Shown piece after piece: positions 24,629-33,833 of a stretch of DNA of 34,852 bases; the first letter of the stretch is position 1, and the number at the start of each line of letters is the position of its first letter. The position numbers and the translations under genes are program-made. The notes beneath the pieces were generated by a model, which saw only the letters and a list, made by a program, of their open reading frames with translations, was not told the DNA's origin and ran no database searches. This DNA is from Desulfobulbus sp. (lineage in GTDB: Bacteria; Desulfobacterota; Desulfobulbia; Desulfobulbales; Desulfobulbaceae), in assembly GCA_011051875.1 (NCBI GenBank), contig DRKI01000103.1, positions 1 to 34,852 of the forward strand, written 5' to 3'.

Positions 24629-25707
24629 AGGCGATGCAGAAATTCCTTGCCCTTGCCGGGCTCTGCCTGGCCTGCGGGCCGCTCATGGCAGGAGCACAGG
24701 AGTTCCGGGTGGCGATCCTGCCCAACGAACTTTTTGAGAAGGGCATCGAAAAGACGCGCACCGCCGAATCGGTCAACAGTCATGACGTGCAGTTTGCCAT
24801 CTTCACCGGTGACAGCAAGGATGGCAGCAGCAGGTGCGACGATGCCGTCATCGGCAGGGGCCTGCGGGAGTACTTCATGAGGCTCAGGGTCCCGACCCTC
24901 TACGCCCTGGGTGACAACGAGTGGACCGACTGCCACCGGACAAGCAATGGGGGCTATGATCCACTGGAACGACTGGCCTTTCTGCGAAAATTTTTTTTCA
25001 GCCGGAATACCACCCAGGGCCCCGGCCCCATCCGGGTCGAGCGGCAGGGAGAACCGGGGGCAAAGTACAGCGAGAACTCCCGGTTCATCTATAACAATGT
25101 CCTGTTCGTGGCCCTGAACGTGGTGGGCAGCAACAACAACCTGGTCGCCACGCCCGAGCAGTGCCGCAAATATTCAAAGCGGACCAGGGCCGACTGCAAC
25201 GCGGCCAGCGCCGAGTTCAGGGAACGGAGCGCCAGGAACCGGCAATGGCTCAGCCAGGCCTTTGCCAGGGCCCGGCAGGAGGGACTCGCGGGCATCGCGG
25301 TGGTCATCCAGGCGGACATCTATTTTCCCTACGAGCTGGGCGACCACGCCGACCGGAGGAAATTCCTGCAGAACCTTGATGACAGCAACGGCTTTACCGG
25401 ATTCTTCCACACGCTGGTTCGGGAGACCCACCGGTTTGCCGGCCAGGTCGCACTGATCAGCGGCGATTCGCACTACTTCAAGCTGGACAAGGCCATGTTC
25501 AACAGGGACGGCGCCATCACGTCCAACTTCACCCGCGTGGTCACTTTTGGCGGCAGGGAGACAAGCTGGGTCGAGATGACCGTCCGGCCGGACCGACAGT
25601 CTGTCTTCTCTTTTCAACCCGTCATCCTGCCCGTCGTCCACAGCCCCCGGGCCGTCCTGCCCGGTCTTGCCGCCGAATCTCCTGGCACCGGGTCAGGGCG
25701 CCGGTGA
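24625..25707 (+). CDS. Secreted calcineurin-like phosphoesterase-type protein
   Basis: About 360 residues with a signal peptide (MQKFLALAGLCLACGPLMAGA-Q). Metal-ligand motifs of the metallophosphoesterase fold are partly visible: GDSKD in FAIFTGDSKDG, GDNEW (in place of GNHD/E), and GDSHYF (in place of GHxH). The first DxH motif is not seen, and where the GH box should be it reads IQAD, so this is a divergent member and its activity is uncertain. TTG 24625 is chosen because AGGAG at 24614-24618 is 6 nt upstream and the codon overlaps the preceding stop; ATG 24634 is the alternative and leaves the same signal peptide. Substrate unknown; a periplasmic phosphate or nucleotide compound is plausible beside ppk2. 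Confidence 0.65.
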   Translation: MKAMQKFLALAGLCLACGPLMAGAQEFRVAILPNELFEKGIEKTRTAESVNSHDVQFAIFTGDSKDGSSRCDDAVIGRGLREYFMRLRVPTLYALGDNEWTDCHRTSNGGYDPLERLAFLRKFFFSRNTTQGPGPIRVERQGEPGAKYSENSRFIYNNVLFVALNVVGSNNNLVATPEQCRKYSKRTRADCNAASAEFRERSARNRQWLSQAFARARQEGLAGIAVVIQADIYFPYELGDHADRRKFLQNLDDSNGFTGFFHTLVRETHRFAGQVALISGDSHYFKLDKAMFNRDGAITSNFTRVVTFGGRETSWVEMTVRPDRQSVFSFQPVILPVVHSPRAVLPGLAAESPGTGSGRR

Positions 25708-25828
25708 CCGGTTCCTCACCAGGTGCGGGCATGGGTGTCTTCCCTGTCTCGTGTTCCCGGAGGATAATCCCCCTGCGCGGGCCGGCGCGGCCGTGCAGAA
25801 ACGGTTTGCCTGTCCGGCGTGCCGAACA

Positions 25829-28378
<2,550 letters not shown>

Positions 28379-28391
28379 CATTATCTCCAGA

Positions 28392-28412
28392 GACAGGGCC
28401 CGGGGCCCTGTC
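28392..28412 (-). promoter_or_regulatory. Hairpin next to secA ribosome site
   Basis: GACAGGGCC and its complement form a nearly loopless perfect palindrome of 21 bases that ends 3 nt before the secA GGAG, with no T-run. It lies in the 65-nt gap after the acetyltransferase gene. It may adjust secA translation, or attenuate or process the mRNA. The role is inferred from position. Confidence 0.45.
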
Positions 28413-28443
28413 GATATTCATTCCAGCACGGGCCGGAAAGGGA

Positions 28444-28932
28444 TCATGCGTCCTCCGCCGTCCAGATCAGCGCTTCTTCATCGCAGTCCGGAAACTTGGG
28501 GCAGTGCAGGCAATCGCTCCATATCTTGTGGGGAAGATCCCGCTTGTCACAGTCGGCAAATCCAAGTTTCCTGAAAAAATCAGCCTGATAGGTCAGGACA
28601 AAAACCTGTCCTATTTCCAGGCTCCTGGCCTCGTCCAGGCACGAACCCACGAGCCTGCGGCCGATTCCCCTGCCCTGGACCGCCGGCGCCACGGCAAGGG
28701 AACGGATCTCGGCAAGATTGTCCCAGCAGATGTGCAGGGCGCACACGCCCTGGATACCGTCGTCCTCGAGGATTATGAAATCACGCAGATCATCGTAGAG
28801 GGAACTGATGGATCGGCCGAGCAGGAGGCCGCGGTCGGCAAACTGCTGCAGAAGGGCATGAATCTCCCTGACATCGCTCATGCGGGCCGGACGGATCCGG
28901 CCGCTGCTGTTGCTTTGCTGTGCAGTTATCAT
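28444..28932 (-). CDS. GNAT acetyltransferase, ArgA-like
   Basis: A 162-residue GNAT-fold enzyme. The acetyl-CoA loop is QGRGIG (near residue 85) after EIRSLAVAP; the start IRPARMSDVREIHALL and the end FFRKLGFADCDKRDLPHKIW fit the short N-acetylglutamate synthases (ArgA-like) of Desulfobacterota, which make the first arginine intermediate. A Cys-rich tail (SDCLHCPKFPDCDEEAL) may bind metal. ATG 28932 has only a weak ribosome site, but the domain needs the residues before the next Met. It lies between the small membrane protein and secA in the argS cluster, which fits an arginine link. Confidence 0.78.
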   Translation of the reverse strand: MITAQQSNSSGRIRPARMSDVREIHALLQQFADRGLLLGRSISSLYDDLRDFIILEDDGIQGVCALHICWDNLAEIRSLAVAPAVQGRGIGRRLVGSCLDEARSLEIGQVFVLTYQADFFRKLGFADCDKRDLPHKIWSDCLHCPKFPDCDEEALIWTAEDA

Positions 28933-28966
28933 AAATTATTCAGTTTACCCGCCCCGACCCCGGAGG

Positions 28967-29263
28967 TCAAGAACCGCCACTTTTGTCCACGGCCTTCTTT
29001 TTTCCCTCCGGCCTGATCAGCGGTGCGGCCGCCGGCCGTTCTGCCGTGCCGCCACCCCTGCCGGCCACTGACCTGTCCGGAACGGCAGTGGGCAGGAGGA
29101 TGGTCTGCCCGGCCCAGATGCCGAGCAGGAACATCCAGAGAAAGAGACAGAAGAGCACGACACCGATCCCGGCCACCCCGGCCAGGCCGATCTGGAACCG
29201 GAACCGTTTGGCCCCCTTTTTCTTCTTCGGCCGTGTCTTTTTCTTTTTCCTGGCCGTGGCCAT
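28967..29263 (-). CDS. Small single-helix membrane protein next to argS
   Basis: 98 residues: a highly basic N-terminus (ATARKKKKTRPKKKK), one strong membrane helix (about 25-52), then a Gly/Pro/Ala-rich tail. The layout resembles the start of the SPOR-domain proteins found after argS in many Desulfobacterota, but no SPOR domain follows, so it may be a shortened relative. 31 nt after argS and 34 nt before the acetyltransferase gene. Function unknown. Confidence 0.7.
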   Translation of the reverse strand: MATARKKKKTRPKKKKGAKRFRFQIGLAGVAGIGVVLFCLFLWMFLLGIWAGQTILLPTAVPDRSVAGRGGGTAERPAAAPLIRPEGKKKAVDKSGGS

Positions 29264-29294
29264 GGCTGCTTCCCGGGAGGGTACCCAAAACCTG

Positions 29295-30950
29295 TTACAT
29301 TCGTGTCGGCGCGTTCATGCCGACCAGGACCAGGCCGTTGCGGAGCACGATCTTCAGACCGTTGCAGAGCGTGCGGCGGGCCTGGCTCAACTCCACGTCA
29401 TCGGTGAGGACCTTGTGCCGGTTGTAATAGCTGTGAAAACGGCCGGCCAGTTCCATGAGGTAGAAGATGATCCGGTGCGGCGCCAGGTCACGGGCCGCGC
29501 CCGCCACCTGGGCAGGATATTCGGCCATGAGCTTGAGCAGGTCAAACTCCTCCGGCTCCTGCAGACGGTGCAGGGGCGCATGGTCATAATCCACCGCCGA
29601 CAACCCTTTTTCCTCGGCCTGCCGTTCGATGGAACAGAGACGGGCATGGGCGTACTGGACGTAATAGACCGGGTTCTCCTGGCTCTGCTGCTTGGCCAGG
29701 TCCAGGTCGAACTCGAGCTGGCTGTCGGCCTTGCGCATGAGGAAGAAAAAGCGCAGTGCATCGACACCCACCTCGTCCACCAGCTCATCCACGGTGACAA
29801 AGGTGGCCTTGCGGGTGGACATCTTGACCTGGCGGCCGCCGCGCAAAAGCGTCACAAACTGGTAGAGCACCACCGAGACCCGGGTATCGTCATAGCCCAG
29901 GGCCCGGACACCGGCCAGGACGTCGGGAACCGTGGCGATGTGGTCGGAACCGAAGACATTGACCATCCAGTCGAAGCCGCGGCGGAATTTCTCCCGGTGG
30001 TAGGCGATGTCCGGCAGGCGGTAGGTGGGCTCGCCGGTGGACTTGATAATCACCCGGTCCTTTTCCAGGCCCAGGGCCGAGGTCCTGAACCAGGTCGCGC
30101 CTTCCTGCTCGTAGACCAGGTCCTTTTGGCGCAGTTTTGCAACCACGTCGTCAATGAGCCCCTCCTCGTACAGGGTGTGCTCGTTGAAATAGGAGTCAAA
30201 CCGGATGCCAATCCGCTTCAAGGTGGCGTCGATATCGGCGAAGATGGCCTCCTGGGCCCGCTGCCTGAAGATATCGATGTCCGCATCCGCGAGCTCATCG
30301 CCGAACTGCTCCTTGAGTGACCTGGCGATATCGTAGATATAGTCACCCTGGTAGCCGTCCTCGGGGAACTCGGACTCCAGGCCGAGCAGCTCCAGGTAGC
30401 GGGCCCGGGCCGATTCGCCCAGGACCCGCATCTGGCGGCCGGCGTCGTTGAAATAGTACTCGCGCTGCACATCGTAGCCCACGGCCTCGAGCAGCCGGGC
30501 GATGGTGTCGCCCAGGACGGCGTTGCGGCCGTGGCCGACGCTCAGGGGACCTGTCGGGTTGGCGCTGACGAATTCGACCAGCACCTTTTTCCCGGCCCCG
30601 AAATCTGCCCTGCCGAACCGCTCGCCTTGTTCGCGGATCGGTGCCAGGACAGTGGCCCACACCGAGGGACGCAGGAAAAAGTTGACAAAACCGGGACCGG
30701 CGATCTCCAGCCGCTCGATGATCCTGTCCTCTCCCTCGAGAATCTCCACCAGGCGGGAGGCCACCTCGCGGGGATTGCGTTTTTCCCGCCCGGCCACCAC
30801 CAGGGCCAGGTTGGTGGAAAAATCCCCCTGCCCCTCGTGTTTCGGCACCTCCACGGTGTATGTTCCCGCTGCCCCGTCTGTCCAGTATCCCTTGCGGACA
30901 CCACGGGCAAATCCCTGGTCAACAAGTTGCTTGAGTTGTGATCGTATCAT
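29295..30950 (-). CDS. argS: Arginyl-tRNA synthetase
   Basis: A 551-residue class I synthetase that charges tRNA-Arg. Parts visible: N-terminal Add-1 domain (GDFSTNLAL), catalytic core with VEFVSANPTGPL, the HIGH region reading SVGH (137-140), KMSTR in place of KMSKS followed by GVDALRFFFL, and the DALR anticodon-binding domain to the end. The first His of HIGH is Ser137, a change worth checking although some bacterial ArgS vary here. Start ATG 30950 has a modest GGA 6 nt upstream. It leads the cluster argS - membrane protein - acetyltransferase - secA. Confidence 0.97.
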   Translation of the reverse strand: MIRSQLKQLVDQGFARGVRKGYWTDGAAGTYTVEVPKHEGQGDFSTNLALVVAGREKRNPREVASRLVEILEGEDRIIERLEIAGPGFVNFFLRPSVWATVLAPIREQGERFGRADFGAGKKVLVEFVSANPTGPLSVGHGRNAVLGDTIARLLEAVGYDVQREYYFNDAGRQMRVLGESARARYLELLGLESEFPEDGYQGDYIYDIARSLKEQFGDELADADIDIFRQRAQEAIFADIDATLKRIGIRFDSYFNEHTLYEEGLIDDVVAKLRQKDLVYEQEGATWFRTSALGLEKDRVIIKSTGEPTYRLPDIAYHREKFRRGFDWMVNVFGSDHIATVPDVLAGVRALGYDDTRVSVVLYQFVTLLRGGRQVKMSTRKATFVTVDELVDEVGVDALRFFFLMRKADSQLEFDLDLAKQQSQENPVYYVQYAHARLCSIERQAEEKGLSAVDYDHAPLHRLQEPEEFDLLKLMAEYPAQVAGAARDLAPHRIIFYLMELAGRFHSYYNRHKVLTDDVELSQARRTLCNGLKIVLRNGLVLVGMNAPTRM

Positions 30951-31100
30951 TGCATCCGGAAATCGTTGATCTTTCCTCTCGTGTCCCTGCCCTGTCTTCC
31001 CGGCCCCCTATTGCATCCCTGTGCGCCGCCACTCTTCCCTCGCATGTTTCGGGAATGTGAAAACAACGAGACAACAATGCCGTGGCCGGTTCCCGTCCAT

Positions 31101-31127
31101 CCCTGCCACCGGTCCGCGGTGGCAGGG
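31101..31127. repeat. Perfect 11-bp hairpin between alr and argS
   Basis: CCCTGCCACCG and CGGTGGCAGGG pair around GTCCG in the 245-bp gap. There is no T-run on either strand, so if it ends alr transcription it would be an unusual terminator. It could instead be an mRNA 3'-end or an upstream element of argS. Confidence 0.45.
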
Positions 31128-31195
31128 AGGAAACAGCACGCACCGGTTCCGCCCGCATCCGCGGCCATGCCGGATCAGCCGGAAAAAAACCGCAA

Positions 31196-32326
31196 TCACT
31201 CCACGAAGACACGCCGGTTCAGGTTGCCCAGCAGGCAGAGGACCTCGTAACTGATGGTCCCCATCCAGGCGGCCAACTCGTCGGCGGTGATCTCCCCGTC
31301 CCCCTGGCGGCCGAGCAGGACAGCCTCCTCGCCCGGCCGCACCCCATCGATCCCGGTCACGTCGATCATGGTGAGATTCATGGAGATCCGGCCGATGACC
31401 GGAACCCGTTGCCCCCTGATCAGCACGCAGGACCGGTTGGACAGGGAACGCAGGTAACCGTCCTCGTATCCCACCGGCAGGATGGCGATGGTGGTGGGAC
31501 GCCTGGTGGTGAAGATGTGGCCGTAACCGAGCCCGGTCCCGGCCGGTACCCGGCGGACCTGGATCACCCGGCTGACGAACCGCATCACGGGCCGCAGACC
31601 GGTCGGCTCCCGGCCGGCCGCATGGAGGCCGCCGTCGGGCGGACAGCCGTAGAGTGCGATTCCCGGCCGCACACAGTCAAGGCCGGTGCCGGCACCATAA
31701 AACAGCCCCCCGGAATTGGCAATGTGCAGACACAGGTCCGGTGGCAGAAGATGTCGCACCCGCCACACCATGGCATCGAACCGCTCCCGCACCCGGGCCG
31801 AATTCTCCGACTCCGGGTCATCGGCCATGGGAAAGTGGGCCAGGATGCCGCGCAGAGCGATACCCGGCAGCTCCGATATCGTGCGGACGGCCTCCTCCAT
31901 CTCGCCGGCCAGGCAGCCGAGCCGGCCCATGCCGGCATCGACCTTGAGCTGGACACCGATCTCGCGACCGGTCTCTTCGGCCTGACGCGAGATAGCCGCC
32001 AGCATGGAGGAATCGGTGACCACCGGTGTCAGGTCGTGCTCGGCCATGGCCCCGACGGTCTCGGGCAGGGTGCCGGCCAGGACCAGGATCTCCCCGCGGA
32101 TCCCGGCCTGCCGCAGCCGCACGCCCTCCACGGCCTCGGCAACCCCGAAACGCACAACGCCCTCTTCCGCCAGGATCCTGGCGCACTCCACCATGCCATG
32201 GCCGTAGGCATCCGCCTTGACCATGGCCACGATCGCGCAGTCCGGACCGGCCAGTGCCCGGCAGACCGCCAGGTTATGCCGCAGGGCGGAACGGCTTATC
32301 TCCACCCTGTTGAACGACTCAACCAT
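31196..32326 (-). CDS. alr: Alanine racemase
   Basis: A 376-residue PLP enzyme that converts L- to D-alanine for peptidoglycan. Schiff-base Lys37 sits in MVKADAYGHG. The TIM-barrel motifs VKVDAGMGRLG-type, ANSGG, VRPGIALYG follow, and the C-terminal domain has the catalytic-Tyr segment GLGYGHIFTTRRPT and LPVGYEDGY, ending with SYEVLC. ATG 32326 overlaps the stop of the upstream membrane-protein gene by 8 nt, so its expression is coupled to it. AGGAG lies only 1 nt before this ATG, consistent with reinitiation. Confidence 0.95.
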   Translation of the reverse strand: MVESFNRVEISRSALRHNLAVCRALAGPDCAIVAMVKADAYGHGMVECARILAEEGVVRFGVAEAVEGVRLRQAGIRGEILVLAGTLPETVGAMAEHDLTPVVTDSSMLAAISRQAEETGREIGVQLKVDAGMGRLGCLAGEMEEAVRTISELPGIALRGILAHFPMADDPESENSARVRERFDAMVWRVRHLLPPDLCLHIANSGGLFYGAGTGLDCVRPGIALYGCPPDGGLHAAGREPTGLRPVMRFVSRVIQVRRVPAGTGLGYGHIFTTRRPTTIAILPVGYEDGYLRSLSNRSCVLIRGQRVPVIGRISMNLTMIDVTGIDGVRPGEEAVLLGRQGDGEITADELAAWMGTISYEVLCLLGNLNRRVFVE

Positions 32327-32762
32327 GCTCCTGCCGGATCCACTCCAGCCACTGCAGCCAGCCATGGCGGCTGGAAAAGAGCAGAGCCCAGCCGATGGCC
32401 ACGTACAGGGTGCCGATCACCATGCCCGGATCGGTCAGCCGGCGCATGGTGATGCCGAACCCCATCATCAGGCCGACCAGCAGCCACGTCTTCCAGGAGT
32501 AGACCGCACCGATACAGGTGGAATCGCTGAAGCGGAGGATCCGCCTGCTGGTCCGGCGGGCCGCCTTGTCCAGGACAAGGACCGACTTGACCGTGCCCAG
32601 GATCAGGGCCAGAAGCACAAGCCAGCGCGCATTTCCCGGGCCTATCCAGCGCCAGCCGCGGACGATCAGCATGGAACCGATGGCGGTCCAGAGAAAGGCG
32701 GCGGCAAAGAGATGCACCGACCGGCTCACGCCGGGTTTGAAACGTGCGATGTTCAGGCTCAT
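32319..32762 (-). CDS. Uncharacterised four-helix membrane protein
   Basis: 147 residues with four predicted helices (about 17-37, 46-60, 90-103, 112-128) and a conserved-looking basic loop KAARRTSRRILRF between helices 2 and 3. I do not recognise the family. It overlaps alr, and the pair forms a two-gene unit, so a cell-envelope role is possible. No good ribosome site precedes ATG 32762, so the start is uncertain. Confidence 0.65.
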   Translation of the reverse strand: MSLNIARFKPGVSRSVHLFAAAFLWTAIGSMLIVRGWRWIGPGNARWLVLLALILGTVKSVLVLDKAARRTSRRILRFSDSTCIGAVYSWKTWLLVGLMMGFGITMRRLTDPGMVIGTLYVAIGWALLFSSRHGWLQWLEWIRQEHG

Positions 32763-32816
32763 GAGCAGCGCCGTGGCTGCGTGCGGATACCGTCCCGCGC
32801 CACAGCCATAAACGAC

Positions 32817-32848
32817 GTAAGCCCACCCCCGTCCGGGGATGGGCTTAC
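32817..32848 (-). terminator. Terminator hairpin after ferredoxin gene
   Basis: GTAAGCCCA/TGGGCTTAC (9 bp) with an inner CCCC/GGGG stem forms a long hairpin 26 nt after the ferredoxin stop. The T-tract is weak on the minus strand (GTCGTTTA), so termination strength is uncertain. Confidence 0.6.
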
Positions 32849-32873
32849 ATTGGACTGTTCTGTCTGAAACAGA

Positions 32874-33059
32874 TCAGACTTCGGTAACAGTGATGGCGCC
32901 CTCGGGGCAGACCTCAACACAGGTCTCGCAGCCCAGGCACTCGTCGGGCTCGACCGGCTCGGCCTTGCCGTCCACCATCTCGTATACCTGCGCGGGACAA
33001 GCGTTTACACATTCCTCATCGCCGGCACATTTGTCTTTGTCAACAACGATCTCCCACAT
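32874..33059 (-). CDS. Asp14-type two-cluster ferredoxin
   Basis: A 61-residue electron carrier. Site II is a normal [4Fe-4S] motif, C41xxC44xxC47xxxC51P. Site I is C11xxD14xxC17xxxC21P: Asp replaces the second Cys. The same pattern, and much of the surrounding sequence, is known from Desulfovibrio africanus ferredoxin III, where Asp14 lets a [3Fe-4S] cluster take up a fourth iron or another metal. ATG 33059 has GGAGG 7 nt upstream; the longer frame from 33104 lacks this. It may serve the aldehyde:ferredoxin oxidoreductase encoded nearby, which is inference. Confidence 0.95.
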   Translation of the reverse strand: MWEIVVDKDKCAGDEECVNACPAQVYEMVDGKAEPVEPDECLGCETCVEVCPEGAITVTEV

Positions 33060-33365
33060 GATACATCCTCCGAACAATGGATTAAAGAAAAGAATGGATT
33101 CCAACCTTGCTTCAAACTTTCTCCTTCAGTGAAAAAGCACAGATAAGGTGACTTCCCCTCTACCGGACCACCGAAAGTTTGTCAAGATAAAAGATAGACA
33201 CGGTGTTTCCCCTGCATCAACCATACAATGCCCTGAAAAACAAAAAGAAAAGACAAGCAAAACCATGGGAGCGGGCCAGGGAGAGGAAAATTTGTATTGA
33301 CCATGAAAGGGGGAACAGAATAGATTGACCGTTGATACTCAGCCACCCCGGAGGATCCGTACCAC
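33060..33365. other. Divergent intergenic region, ferredoxin / unknown gene
   Basis: 306 bp, AT-richer than its neighbours, with no open frame of note. It should hold promoters for the ferredoxin (minus) and the small Cys protein (plus). The only plausible one seen is at 33297-33326, listed separately. No hairpin or RNA motif was recognised. Confidence 0.5.
33297..33326 (+). promoter_or_regulatory. Possible sigma-70 promoter
   Basis: TTGACC (33297-33302, 5/6 to consensus) and TAGATT (33321-33326, 4/6) are separated by 18 bp, about 40 bp upstream of ATG 33366. Confidence 0.3.
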
Positions 33366-33722
33366 ATGTGTGCAAAAAAACGAAAGAAAAAGACGCAGAG
33401 AGATCCGGTGAAGAGTGAACGGGCCATGGTCGAGGGGATCCTCGAAGGCAGCCCGGACGGCATCGGTGTCGCCGTGATCCGCCTCGACTGCGGCTGCCGC
33501 AAGATGGCTGCAGTGGACAAGAACGGCGAGCCGGCGAGCAAGATCATCATGTACCGGGACCAGGCCGAGTCTGTCTGTGCCCGGTGCAGGGAGGATAACG
33601 GCGACTTCATGCGGGTCACGGAGCAGTTCATCAGCTGGAAGGATCCCGAACCGGACGACGATGTCAAGCAGATGATCGTCGCCAAGGTCCTGGGAACCGC
33701 CGGCCAGGGACCGGACAACTGA
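33366..33722 (+). CDS. Small Cys-motif protein of unknown function
   Basis: 118 residues, soluble. A Lys/Arg-rich N-terminus (AKKRKKKTQR) is followed by a core with LDCGCRKMA and, about 30 residues later, VCARCRED; the CxC plus CxxC could bind zinc. The C-terminus is acidic. No family recognised. GGAGG lies about 11 nt before ATG 33366. It precedes the aldehyde:ferredoxin oxidoreductase in the same direction with a 111-bp gap, so co-transcription is possible but not shown. Confidence 0.7.
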   Translation: MCAKKRKKKTQRDPVKSERAMVEGILEGSPDGIGVAVIRLDCGCRKMAAVDKNGEPASKIIMYRDQAESVCARCREDNGDFMRVTEQFISWKDPEPDDDVKQMIVAKVLGTAGQGPDN

Positions 33723-33833
33723 TCCGGCCGCGGGCGCACGGAACATCGCGGGACGTTGTCACAAGCATCCCGTCTCTGCACGGTCGCGATCAGTTACCAT
33801 CGCAGCATCAACCTCAATCATGGAGAACCGCAG

